From contig CANKMT010000010.1 of NCBI GenBank assembly GCA_947482825.1, positions 1 to 64,000 on the forward strand: a stretch of DNA of 64,000 bases, given 5' to 3'. The position numbers were made by a program, and so were the translations under genes. This document shows positions 1-8,145 of the stretch, in pieces. A model generated the notes under the pieces. The model saw only the letters and a list, made by a program, of their open reading frames with translations, did no database searches and was not told where the DNA came from. This DNA comes from Betaproteobacteria bacterium. Lineage in GTDB: Bacteria; Pseudomonadota; Gammaproteobacteria; Burkholderiales; SG8-39. Numbering within the stretch: position 1 is the first letter of the stretch; every line of letters starts with the position of its first letter.

Positions 1-3000
1 ACGGGGATCGCGGACGTGGATGGGGCGATCACGGGCGTGTCGAACTACAGCGTGAGCGGGACTTCGAACCTGGGTGCGAACGTGACGACCACGGGCACGC
101 AGACCTACACGGGCGCGGTGACGCTCTCGGGTGGGGCGCGCACGCTGACGGCCTCGACGGCGACCTTCAACGGGACGCTGGCCGGTGGGACGAATTCGCT
201 GGCGGTGACGGGCAACGCGGTGTTTGGCGATGCGGGTGCGGACACGGTGAACGCTCTGACGACGCTGACGGTGTCGGGCACGACGGCGATCAACACGGAT
301 GTGCTGACGACCTCGGGGCTGCAGACCTACACGGGTGCGGTGACGCTGGCCAATTCGCCGGTGCTCACGGGCGCCAATGTGACCTTCAGCAACACGGTGA
401 ACGGTGCGGCCGCGCTGACGGTGACCGATTCGGGGACGACGACGTTCACGGGCCTGGTGGGCAGTGGTACGGCGCTCACGAGCCTGACCACGAACGGCGG
501 GGGCACTACCGTGTTCAACGGCGGCAGCGTGACCACGAGTGGCGCCCAAACCTACACCGATTCGATAACCCTAAGCGCGAACACCAGCTTCAACGGTACG
601 ACCGCCAATTTCGCCGGCGGACTGAACGGCGGCGGTTTCGACCTGACGCTTGGATACACGGGGACCACAACGCTGAACGGCCTCACGCTGGTCGGCAGCC
701 TGGTCACCAACAACGGCGGCACGACTGACCTTGCGGGGACGATCTCCACCTCCGGCACGCAGACCTACACCGATGCGGTCACGTTGTCGGCCGCAACCAC
801 GCTAACCAGTACGGGCAATTCGGCGATTTCACTGAACAACACGGTGAATGGTGCCCAGACGCTGGCGGCGAATACCACTGGAGCAACGACGTTCGGTGGT
901 GTCGTGGGTGGAACAACGGCACTCACCAGTGTCACGACCAATACCGGCGGCACCACCAGCGCCTTGAGCGTAACGACGACCGGCACACAGACCTACAACG
1001 ACAGCCTGACCACCAACGGGACCTACACGACGACGAACGCGGCCTTCCTGGCGGCGGGCACGACGACGCTGGGCGGCGCGACGACGGTGACCACGGGCTC
1101 GGGTAGCGTGACCTTCACGGGCGCGGTGAATGGTGCCCAGGCGCTGGTGGTCAATACGACCGGCGCGACAACCTTCACGGGGGCGGTGGGTACCACGACG
1201 GCGCTGACCAGCCTGACCACGGATGCTGGCGGCACGACGGCGATCAATGGCGGGGCGGTCTCGACGACAGCGGCCCAGACGTACGGCGATGCGGTGACAT
1301 TGGGCGCGGCGACTACGATCACGGGCGCGGGCAATACGTTCTCGAGCACGCTGAACGGGGCGCAAACGTTGTCGATCGTCGACAGCGGGACGACGACCTT
1401 CAGCGCCATCGTGGGTGGCACGACCGCCCTGGCCAGCATCACTACGGACGCCGCAGGCTCGACGGCGATCAACGGCGGTTCGATAACGACCACGGGCGCC
1501 CAGACCTACAACGATCCGGTGACGCTCGGCGCGGGCACGACGCTGGCCTCGACCGGTGGCGGGGCGATCACGTTGGCGGGCACGGTGAACGGCGCGCAGA
1601 CGCTTGCGGTGAACACCTCGGGCGCGACGACCCTTGGCGGCATTGTGGGCGGCACGACGGCGCTCACGAGCCTGACAACGGACGCAGTCGGCACGACCGC
1701 AATCAATGGTGGTGGCGTAACGACATCGGGCGCGCAAACGTATGGCGACACCGTTACCCTGGGTGCAGGCACGACCATCACGGGCGTGGGCAACACGTTT
1801 TCTGGGACGGTGAACGGTGCGCAGACGCTGTCGATCGTTGACAGCGGCACGACGACGTTCACGGGCGCGGTGGGTGGCACGACGGCGCTGACCAGCCTGA
1901 CGACGAACGCGGGTGGGACGACGGCGATCAACGGCGGGGTGGTGACGACTTCGGCGGCGCAGACCTACGGTGATGCGGTGACGCTGGGTGCGGCGACGAC
2001 GATCACGGGCGTGGGCAACACGTTCTCTGGGACGATGAACGGTGCGCAGACGCTGTCGATCGTTGACAGCGGCACGACGACGTTCACGGGCGCGGTGGGT
2101 GGCACGACGGCGCTGACCAGCCTGACGACGAACGCTGGTGGGACGACGGCGATCAACGGCGGGGTGGTGACGACTTCGGCGGCGCAGACCTACGGCGATG
2201 CGCTCACGCTAGGTGCGGCCACGACGCTCACGGGCGTGGGCAACACCTTCAACGGCACGGTGAACGGCGCGCAATCCCTGTCGATCGTAGACAGCGGTGC
2301 CACAACCTTCGCGGCTGCGGTGGGCAACACCACGGCGCTGGCCAGCCTTACCACCAACGCGGGTGGCACCACTTCGCTGCAAAACGTGACCACGACGGGT
2401 GCGCAGAGCTATGGCGATAGCGCGACGCTCAACGGCACGTACACGACGACCAACAGCGCGATGAACGTGGCGGGCACGACGACGCTGGCGGGGGCGACCA
2501 CGGTTTCAACCGGGACGGGCAGCGCGACCTTCTCGGGCGCGGTAAATGGCGCGAACGCGCTGACGGTCAACAGCACAGGAGCGACGCTCTTCAGCTCCGC
2601 CGTCGGCGGAACGACGGCCTTGGCCAGCCTGACGACCGATGCAGGCGGTACTTCGAGCATGCAAAGCGTGACGACGACCGGGGCACAGGCGTACGGCGAT
2701 AGCGTTACGACCAACGGGACGTACACGACGGGGGCATCGCCGTTCAGCGTGGCGGGCACTACGACGCTGGCCGGCGCAACGAATGTGACCACCGGGACTG
2801 GAGGTTTGGTGACCTTCACCGGCGCCGTGAATGGTGCGCAGACGCTGACTATCAACGGTGGGGCCGCGGTTACTTTTGGCTCGGATGTAGGCGCAACCAC
2901 GGCCCTCACGGGATTGTCGGTGACTGCGCCTTCGACCACGACCCGAAACATATCCACCACGGGTGACCAGAGGTTCACTGGCAACGCAACGTTCAACAGC

Positions 3001-3876
3001 ACGCTCAGCACGGGCGGTGGCGCCTTCACCGTCACCGGCAACACGATTGCGGGCAATCTCGGTAACGGCCAGCTCATCATCACTACCGGCGCCGGCAACG
3101 TGGTCCTGACCGGTACAGTCAACGGCGCAACGGCCGGCGGCCAGTCGCTCACGATCCTGAGTTCGGGAGACACTACATTCGGGAGCTCAGTTGGCGGATC
3201 GACGGCCCTCTCCACATTCACGACAGATGCGGGGGGCACCACGAGTCTTGCCGGCTCGGTCACCGTAAGCGGGACTGCGGCGAATCCGGCCTCCCGGCTG
3301 ATCACGATCGGCGACTCCGCAAGGGCAACCGGAAACGTCACGCTGACCAGCACCAACGGCGGGGCGGTGACGATGAACAGCTTCTCGTTCACGGCGCCGA
3401 TCACCCTGAGCATCAGCACCTCCGGCTCGGTAATCATTACAGGCACGTCTGCGATAGGCTCGATCGCCAATCCGTTGATCCTGACCCAGACTCCTGTAAA
3501 CGTGCAGACCCTCAACGCAATCGGATTGTCATTCACATCCCCGGAACAGCCGTCCGGATTGATCTTCTTCCCGGGTTCGTCTGTGTCGGCGTTCCTGGGC
3601 GGGTCGGGTTCATCAGTCGTTCTGGCCGCGAATGCTTCCCAGTTGCTGGCGAATGCCACTGTTTCGAGCGTGCAGGGAACCGCGGCTACGGCGGTCGCGG
3701 AAGCCTCGAAAGTCGGCTTCGACACTGACAGCGTGGCGCAGCAGATCAACTACGGCTTCGCGGGCGACGTAGGTGTGAGCCCGCCGATGAACCACACGAT
3801 CGACGAGACGGGCGTTTCGGTGCCCGAGGGATTCGGCGAGGAAGCCGAGGAAGACGAGGATCCGAAGAAGAAGTAA
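1..3876 (+). CDS. Large repetitive filamentous-haemagglutinin-like surface protein, 3' part (5' end outside window)
   Basis: The reading frame is open from base 1, so the GTG listed at 16 is unlikely to be the true start. The visible 1290 or so residues are extremely rich in Thr, Gly, Ala, Ser and Val, with almost no Lys or Cys until the tail, as in beta-helical adhesins and exported two-partner-secretion proteins. About 13 copies of a motif like TTxxAQTYGDxVTL recur with a spacing near 75-100 residues, interleaved with blocks like TTTFTGAVGGTTALTSL. The C-terminus leaves the repeat (NYGFAGDVGVSPP, then IDETGVSVPEGFGEE) and ends in a charged tail, EDEDPKKK. No autotransporter barrel is visible, so secretion through a separate TpsB-like pore is my inference. 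Function as an adhesin is inferred from composition only. Confidence 0.7.
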   Translation, partial: TGIADVDGAITGVSNYSVSGTSNLGANVTTTGTQTYTGAVTLSGGARTLTASTATFNGTLAGGTNSLAVTGNAVFGDAGADTVNALTTLTVSGTTAINTDVLTTSGLQTYTGAVTLANSPVLTGANVTFSNTVNGAAALTVTDSGTTTFTGLVGSGTALTSLTTNGGGTTVFNGGSVTTSGAQTYTDSITLSANTSFNGTTANFAGGLNGGGFDLTLGYTGTTTLNGLTLVGSLVTNNGGTTDLAGTISTSGTQTYTDAVTLSAATTLTSTGNSAISLNNTVNGAQTLAANTTGATTFGGVVGGTTALTSVTTNTGGTTSALSVTTTGTQTYNDSLTTNGTYTTTNAAFLAAGTTTLGGATTVTTGSGSVTFTGAVNGAQALVVNTTGATTFTGAVGTTTALTSLTTDAGGTTAINGGAVSTTAAQTYGDAVTLGAATTITGAGNTFSSTLNGAQTLSIVDSGTTTFSAIVGGTTALASITTDAAGSTAINGGSITTTGAQTYNDPVTLGAGTTLASTGGGAITLAGTVNGAQTLAVNTSGATTLGGIVGGTTALTSLTTDAVGTTAINGGGVTTSGAQTYGDTVTLGAGTTITGVGNTFSGTVNGAQTLSIVDSGTTTFTGAVGGTTALTSLTTNAGGTTAINGGVVTTSAAQTYGDAVTLGAATTITGVGNTFSGTMNGAQTLSIVDSGTTTFTGAVGGTTALTSLTTNAGGTTAINGGVVTTSAAQTYGDALTLGAATTLTGVGNTFNGTVNGAQSLSIVDSGATTFAAAVGNTTALASLTTNAGGTTSLQNVTTTGAQSYGDSATLNGTYTTTNSAMNVAGTTTLAGATTVSTGTGSATFSGAVNGANALTVNSTGATLFSSAVGGTTALASLTTDAGGTSSMQSVTTTGAQAYGDSVTTNGTYTTGASPFSVAGTTTLAGATNVTTGTGGLVTFTGAVNGAQTLTINGGAAVTFGSDVGATTALTGLSVTAPSTTTRNISTTGDQRFTGNATFNSTLSTGGGAFTVTGNTIAGNLGNGQLIITTGAGNVVLTGTVNGATAGGQSLTILSSGDTTFGSSVGGSTALSTFTTDAGGTTSLAGSVTVSGTAANPASRLITIGDSARATGNVTLTSTNGGAVTMNSFSFTAPITLSISTSGSVIITGTSAIGSIANPLILTQTPVNVQTLNAIGLSFTSPEQPSGLIFFPGSSVSAFLGGSGSSVVLAANASQLLANATVSSVQGTAATAVAEASKVGFDTDSVAQQINYGFAGDVGVSPPMNHTIDETGVSVPEGFGEEAEEDEDPKKK
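1780..2229 (+). repeat. Two near-identical 225-bp (75-codon) tandem units inside the surface protein gene
   Basis: The unit beginning ACGGGCGTGGGCAACACGTT at 1780 begins again at 2005, a period of exactly 225 bp. The two copies differ at only a few bases, whereas neighbouring units have diverged in DNA while keeping the protein pattern. This points to recent duplication or gene conversion of one unit in an older array. Confidence 0.85.
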
Positions 3877-3894
3877 CCCGGCTCTCCGCAAAAT

Positions 3895-3923
3895 AAACGC
3901 GCCCTGGCAACAGGGCGCGTTTT
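3895..3923 (+). terminator. Rho-independent terminator after the surface protein gene
   Basis: A 12-bp perfect stem, AAACGCGCCCTG pairing with CAGGGCGCGTTT, closes a GCAA tetraloop and runs into TTTTC 18 bases after the TAA. A second GC-rich inverted repeat (about 3931-3949) lies between it and the convergent dehydrogenase gene. Confidence 0.88.
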
Positions 3924-3960
3924 CTATTGGGGGCGCCGGGCGGGCGCCCTGGTCGATTCG

Positions 3961-4896
3961 CTAGACGACCGGCGTCAGCAGCGGCTTGCCCGCGTACATG
4001 GCGCGCAGGTTGTCCACCTGCAGCATGCCCATGGCGAAGCGCGTTTCGTGCGTCGCGCTGCCCACGTGCGGGAAAAGGACGGCGTTGTCGAGCGCGTAGA
4101 AGCCGGAAGGCACTTTCGGCTCCTCCGCGAACACGTCCAGGCCCGCGCCCGCGATTTTTCCGTCCTGCAGGTACTTGAGCAGCACCGGCTGGTCGACCAC
4201 CGAGCCGCGGGAGATGTTGATTAGGTATCCCTTTGGCCCGAGCGCGTCGAGGACCTTTGCGTTCACGAGGTTCTTCGTTTCCGCGCCGCCTGGCGTCACC
4301 AGCATCAGCACGTCCGACGCCTTGGCAAGCGACACCGGATCCGGGTGGTAGTGGTAGGGCACGTCTTTCTTGTTGCGGTTGTGGTACGCGATCTTCATGC
4401 CCGAGGCCTGCGCGCGCCGGGCGATCGCCTCTCCGATGCGTCCGAGTCCGACGATGCCCATGGTCTTGCCGCTAAGCGAGGTGGCGAGCGGATAACCCCC
4501 GCGCGCAGCCCATGAGCCCGAGCGCAGGTAGGCCTCGCACTGGGGGAGCTTGCGCAGCGTGTTCATGGTCAGCGCCATCGCGGTATCGGCGACGCAGTCG
4601 TTCAGCACGTCGGGCGTGTTGGTCACCCGGATCCCGCGCTTCTTGGCGGCGTCCACGTCGACCGAGTCGTATCCCACGCCGAAATGCGAGATCAGCTTGA
4701 GGTTGGGCAACGCGTCCATCATTGCCGCGTTCACGCCGGCCCCGCCGCTCGCGATGCCCTTCACCTTGGGGGCGAGCTCCTTCAGGAAGGCGTCGCGATC
4801 CTTGGCCTCATAGAGCCGGTGCGCGTTGAATTCCTTCTCGAGGATCTCCTGGGTCGGCTGGTGCAGCTTTGCGACGATGATGATGTCGGGTTTCAT
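3961..4896 (-). CDS. D-isomer-specific 2-hydroxyacid dehydrogenase (glyoxylate/hydroxypyruvate reductase-like)
   Basis: This 311-residue protein has the normal length for the NAD(P)-dependent 2-hydroxyacid dehydrogenase family. The nucleotide-binding motif GLGRIG lies near residue 150. The catalytic Arg is in INISRGSVVD (about 230), the Glu in VFAEEP (about 259) and the His in PHVGSATHET (about 277), so the active site looks complete. The start has a good ribosome site, GAAGGAAG. It is downstream of and co-directional with an HpaI-type aldolase, with a 25-base gap, so the two are probably co-transcribed in breakdown of a hydroxy or keto acid. The exact substrate (glyoxylate, hydroxypyruvate or another 2-oxoacid) cannot be read from the sequence. 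Confidence 0.88.
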   Translation of the reverse strand: MKPDIIIVAKLHQPTQEILEKEFNAHRLYEAKDRDAFLKELAPKVKGIASGGAGVNAAMMDALPNLKLISHFGVGYDSVDVDAAKKRGIRVTNTPDVLNDCVADTAMALTMNTLRKLPQCEAYLRSGSWAARGGYPLATSLSGKTMGIVGLGRIGEAIARRAQASGMKIAYHNRNKKDVPYHYHPDPVSLAKASDVLMLVTPGGAETKNLVNAKVLDALGPKGYLINISRGSVVDQPVLLKYLQDGKIAGAGLDVFAEEPKVPSGFYALDNAVLFPHVGSATHETRFAMGMLQVDNLRAMYAGKPLLTPVV

Positions 4897-4921
4897 TGCT
4901 TCCTTCGTTTCGGTTCGGGTT

Positions 4922-5686
4922 TCAGGACTTGTACTTGGCGCACAGGGCCTCGGCGCTTCTTGCGAGGAGCCCCACGTCCGCGCCCACGGCGCAAAAGAGC
5001 GTGCCGGCGGCTAGCATCCGGCGTGCGTCGGCCTCGACGGGCGTAAGGTAGCCGGGCGCCTTGCCGGCCTTCGCGATGCGCCGCATGGCGTCCTCGATGA
5101 GCGGCAGGATCTTCGGGTTCGACGTCTCCCCGGGATAGCCCATCGATGCATGCAGGTCCGCAGGGCCGATGAAAACCCCGTCCACGCCGTCGACGGCGCA
5201 GATGGACTCGATGTTCTTCATGGCCTCTTCGGTCTCGACCTGCACCAGCACGCAGATTTCCTCGTGCGCGCGCCTGGCGTAGTCCTTGACCCGGCCGAAC
5301 CGCGTGGCGCGGGTGGTGCCGGCGACGCCGCGGACGCCGGCCGGCGGGTAGCGCGTGTACGAAACGGCGGCCTTCGCTTCCTCGGCGTTGCAAACGTAGG
5401 GGATCAGCAGCGACTGGGCGCCTGCATCCAGCAGGCGCTTGATCGCGACCATGTCGTTCCACGGCACGCGCACGACCGGGTGACTCGGATAGGCCGCGGC
5501 CGCCTGCAGTTGCGAGAGCACGCTTTCGAGGTCGTTCGGCGAGTGCTCCTGGTCGAGGAGCAGCCAGTCGAAGCCCGCGCCGGCGATCACCTCGACCGTG
5601 TAGTTCGAAGAGAGGCTTGACCAAAGGCCGATCTGTACCTTGCCGGCCTTGAGCGCGCGTTTGAATTGGTTCGGCGGGAGTTCCAT
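4922..5686 (-). CDS. HpcH/HpaI-family class II aldolase (2-oxo-acid aldolase)
   Basis: The 254-residue protein matches the metal-dependent pyruvate aldolase family that includes 4-hydroxy-2-oxoheptanedioate aldolase (HpaI) and 2-dehydro-3-deoxyglucarate aldolase (GarL). Visible signatures are LLLDQEHSPND near residue 45 with the catalytic His, the Arg in VVRVPWND near 73, and the metal ligands Glu in QVETEEAM (about 151) and Asp in FIGPADLHASMG (about 177). It lies between a Bug-type receptor gene upstream and the 2-hydroxyacid dehydrogenase downstream, all on the minus strand. Together these suggest uptake and cleavage of an organic acid, with the aldehyde or keto product passed to the dehydrogenase. 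That pathway is inference. Confidence 0.87.
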   Translation of the reverse strand: MELPPNQFKRALKAGKVQIGLWSSLSSNYTVEVIAGAGFDWLLLDQEHSPNDLESVLSQLQAAAAYPSHPVVRVPWNDMVAIKRLLDAGAQSLLIPYVCNAEEAKAAVSYTRYPPAGVRGVAGTTRATRFGRVKDYARRAHEEICVLVQVETEEAMKNIESICAVDGVDGVFIGPADLHASMGYPGETSNPKILPLIEDAMRRIAKAGKAPGYLTPVEADARRMLAAGTLFCAVGADVGLLARSAEALCAKYKS

Positions 5687-5771
5687 TCTTAAAGTTCCAT
5701 ATTCGGCAATTCAAACGACCGGAGAGCCGCTTTGGAGGCGGATCTCCGGAAATGAAAGTGCATGAATCCGG

Positions 5772-6734
5772 TCAGTCGGCCTTGACCCTGGCCTCCTTGA
5801 CGACCTTCGCCCAGCGCGCCTTTTCGCTGACGATGAACCCTCCAAGCTGCTCGGGCGTATCGGCGCGGACCTCGGTGCCCTGCTTGGCGAGCATGTCTTT
5901 CATGTCCGCGGTATTCAGGATCTTCGTCAGCTCGGCGTTGAGCTTGGCGATCGTATCGCGCGGCGTGTTGGCCGGGGCGAGCAGCCCCTGGTAGGAGCCG
6001 GTCACGAATCCCGGCAGGCCGGATTCGATCAGGGTCGGCAGCTCCGGCGCCGAAGCGGCCCGCTGCGCACCGGTCATCGCGATGCCGCGCAGCCGCCCGC
6101 TCTTGACCGAGGGGTAGGTGGCGAGCATGCCGTTGAAGAGCACGTTCGACTGTCCTGCAACCACATCCGTCACCGCGGCGGATCCGCCCTTGTAGGGGAT
6201 ATAGGCCCACTGGATGCCGGTGCGCTGCGCGAAATCCACGCCGGCGAGGTGCGGCGCACCGCCCGTACCCGAATTCGCGAAGTTGAGCTTGCCCGGATTC
6301 GCTTTTGCATACGCAACGAGCTCCTTCACGTTGGTTGCCGGGATCGAAGGGTGCACGGCGAGCACATGCGGCGAGTAGGACACCATGATGACCGGCGCGA
6401 AGTCCTTCACCGGGTCGAAGGGCATGTTGAGATAGACGCTCGGGTTGATCGCGATGGCGCCCACGTCGGACAGCAGCATCGTGTAGCCGTCCGGTGCCGA
6501 GCGAACGACGAACTCGGCACCCACGTTGCCGTTGGCTCCGGTCCTGTTCTCCACCACGACAGGCTGCCCCCACGCTTCGGTCATCTTGGGGCCGATCGCG
6601 CGGGCGAGGATGTCCGAGGTGCCGCCCGCGGCGAACGGCACCACGATGCGGATCGGCTTGTTCGGGTAGGCCTGCGCGAACGCGGCGCCGGCCGCGAGCG
6701 AAAACGAAATGGCGACTGCAGTGAGCTTGAACAC
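5772..6734 (-). CDS. Tripartite tricarboxylate transporter receptor (Bug family), periplasmic
   Basis: I place the start at the GTG at 6734, not the ATG at 6803. GGAGGG sits 7 bases upstream and the protein then begins with a normal signal peptide (VFKLTAVAISFSLAAGAAFA) followed by AYPNKPIRIVVPFAAGG, the usual mature start of Bug receptors. The resulting 320 residues is the family length. Other family motifs are QPVVVENRTGANGNVG and PYKGGSAAVTDVVAGQ. Bug proteins bind carboxylates or aromatic acids in the periplasm for TctAB permeases. No tctA or tctB is in the window, so this is an orphan receptor, possibly sharing a permease or acting with the adjacent aldolase and dehydrogenase. Confidence 0.9.
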   Translation of the reverse strand: MFKLTAVAISFSLAAGAAFAQAYPNKPIRIVVPFAAGGTSDILARAIGPKMTEAWGQPVVVENRTGANGNVGAEFVVRSAPDGYTMLLSDVGAIAINPSVYLNMPFDPVKDFAPVIMVSYSPHVLAVHPSIPATNVKELVAYAKANPGKLNFANSGTGGAPHLAGVDFAQRTGIQWAYIPYKGGSAAVTDVVAGQSNVLFNGMLATYPSVKSGRLRGIAMTGAQRAASAPELPTLIESGLPGFVTGSYQGLLAPANTPRDTIAKLNAELTKILNTADMKDMLAKQGTEVRADTPEQLGGFIVSEKARWAKVVKEARVKAD

Positions 6735-6859
6735 CTGATGTCCCTCCAATGTTATGGGCCGTCGCGCGGAGTAGTGCAGGCGCCCGGCCAGTTTGAAATC
6801 CATGGATCGAATACCGGGAAGGATTCTACCCGGCGAACTCCGCGCCGGGGGCAGGCGGG

Positions 6860-7261
6860 CTAGGCTTTAGGCCAGCCCTCGTGCTGCGGCAGGCGGTCCC
6901 CGATCTCATACCAGGGCGCCTTCGAGCCGGTAAAGATGTGCATCACCGGGCGCACGCCGGGGTCGTCGTCGAGCGTGCCGAGGGCAATGTCGATCTCCTG
7001 CGGAAATTTCTCCGAAAGGAACTGCAGCGTCGAGCCGCACTTGCGGCAGAAGGTGCGCTTCGTGCGCGGCGAGGAAGCGTAAGCCGCGATGTCTTCCGCC
7101 CCCGACAGCAGCTTGAAATCGGATTGCTTCACGCGTGCATAAGTGCCGAAGGCGGCGCCATGGGCTTTGCGGCACATCGAGCAATGGCAGTGGCTGGCGC
7201 GGTCGAAAGGCCCGTTCACCTCGAAACGCACCGCCCGGCAGAGGCAGCTACCCTTGGCCAT
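6860..7261 (-). CDS. GFA / Mss4-like zinc-binding protein
   Basis: The ORF track starts at 7462, but the ATG at 7261 is preceded by AAGGAG at good spacing and begins MAKGSCLCRAVRFEV, the standard start of the glutathione-dependent formaldehyde-activating (GFA)-like family. That gives 133 residues, the usual size. Zinc-ligand cysteines appear as CLC near residue 6, HCHCSMC near 38 and CRKCG near 75. The family is named after a formaldehyde-glutathione activating enzyme, but most members have no proven activity, so no reaction is assigned. It lies just after the membrane-protein gene (2-base gap) and is probably translated with it. Confidence 0.88.
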   Translation of the reverse strand: MAKGSCLCRAVRFEVNGPFDRASHCHCSMCRKAHGAAFGTYARVKQSDFKLLSGAEDIAAYASSPRTKRTFCRKCGSTLQFLSEKFPQEIDIALGTLDDDPGVRPVMHIFTGSKAPWYEIGDRLPQHEGWPKA

Positions 7262-7263
7262 GT

Positions 7264-7923
7264 TCACTCCTTGATTGGCCGGCGGTGGCGGTCCACCCAC
7301 CAGGCCCACGCGACAAGAATCCAGAGGGACTCGCACACCCACGCTACAGCCACGGCGCCCGGCGGCGGCGACCCGAAAACATTCATCACGTACACGATCG
7401 CAAGGAAGCCCACCAAGGCCCACAGCGCGAGTTTCCCGATGCGATCGACCGCCGAAGTGCACTTAAGGTAGATGGCAATGCCTGCGGCGAACAACAGCGA
7501 TTCGACGATGAGGGTCGCGGGAATCGAGTTCCATAACCCGAGCCCGAACTTCGGTCCTTCCCCTATCGCCAGCGGCATGTCGGGCCGATGCGAGATCGCG
7601 TCGAGCACCCAGTGGCTGAGCACGAGCAGCGCCAGCACAAATGCTTCGCGCGGCCGCCCGCGGCGAATCAGGAGATACGCGATCGCGAGCGCCAAAGCCC
7701 ATCCGATCAGCGCCACGAGGCTGTGGGAATACGGGTAACTCACAAAGTCGAGCGGCGTAACCGCCGTGATGCCCGGCGCGACCACTACCTTCTCGATCCC
7801 CAGCAAAACGAGCGTCGGCCAGACGAGGTCGGCCAGTTGCGCCGCCAGAAAGAGCACACCGAGCGAGGCCTTTGGCGCCACTTTCTTTGCGCCGAACGCG
7901 AGCGCGAAATGGCCGATGAACAT
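7264..7923 (-). CDS. Multi-pass membrane protein, YdjM/metal-dependent-hydrolase-like
   Basis: The 219-residue protein has about five or six hydrophobic segments. Polar His/Asp motifs sit near the membrane: GHFALAFGAKK at the N-terminus, YPYSHSLVALIGW near 65 and LSHWVLDAISHRPDMPL near 105. Histidine and aspartate spaced this way are seen in the YdjM-like inner-membrane proteins often annotated as metal-dependent hydrolases. The biochemical role is unknown. It is 3 bases after the biotinyl carrier gene and 2 bases before the GFA-like gene, in one minus-strand run with the carboxyltransferase. Confidence 0.75.
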   Translation of the reverse strand: MFIGHFALAFGAKKVAPKASLGVLFLAAQLADLVWPTLVLLGIEKVVVAPGITAVTPLDFVSYPYSHSLVALIGWALALAIAYLLIRRGRPREAFVLALLVLSHWVLDAISHRPDMPLAIGEGPKFGLGLWNSIPATLIVESLLFAAGIAIYLKCTSAVDRIGKLALWALVGFLAIVYVMNVFGSPPPGAVAVAWVCESLWILVAWAWWVDRHRRPIKE

Positions 7924-7926
7924 GGC

Positions 7927-8145
7927 TCAGGCGATCAGCGCCACAACGTCGTCTTCCCTGAGCACATCGCCCTCCGAAACGAGGATCTCGCTCAACGTGC
8001 ATGCGCGCGGCGCCTCGATCGGGATCTCCATCTTCATCGATTCGATGATGAGGATGGTCTCTCCGGCCGCGAGGCTCGCCCCTTTTGCAGCGACGATCTT
8101 CCACACGGTGCCGGCGACTTCGGTGCGGACCTTGGCGGGATTCAT
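7927..8145 (-). CDS. Stand-alone biotinyl/lipoyl carrier domain protein (BCCP-like)
   Basis: The start is set at the ATG at 8145, which overlaps the carboxyltransferase stop as ATGA, rather than at the longer track start. This gives a compact 72-residue carrier: MNPAKVRTEVAG, then IIESMKMEIPIEA with the biotin-accepting Lys in the ESMKM motif, then SEGDVLREDDVVALIA. That is a complete biotinyl domain with no N-terminal linker as in AccB. The 4-base overlap implies coupled translation with the carboxyltransferase, so this is presumably its swinging arm. Lipoyl attachment is less likely because of the MKM motif. Confidence 0.88.
   Translation of the reverse strand: MNPAKVRTEVAGTVWKIVAAKGASLAAGETILIIESMKMEIPIEAPRACTLSEILVSEGDVLREDDVVALIA

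Noticed and set aside
829-1737. 302-codon plus-strand ORF in a second frame of the repeat protein
   Set aside because: An Arg/Ala-rich frame shadow of the same repeats.
105-3749. Long minus-strand ORFs of 60-446 codons antisense to the repeat protein
   Set aside because: They come from the codon bias of the Thr/Gly/Ala repeats, which leaves few stops in the reverse frames. Products are Val/Pro/Ala-rich mirror images with no independent starts or ribosome sites.
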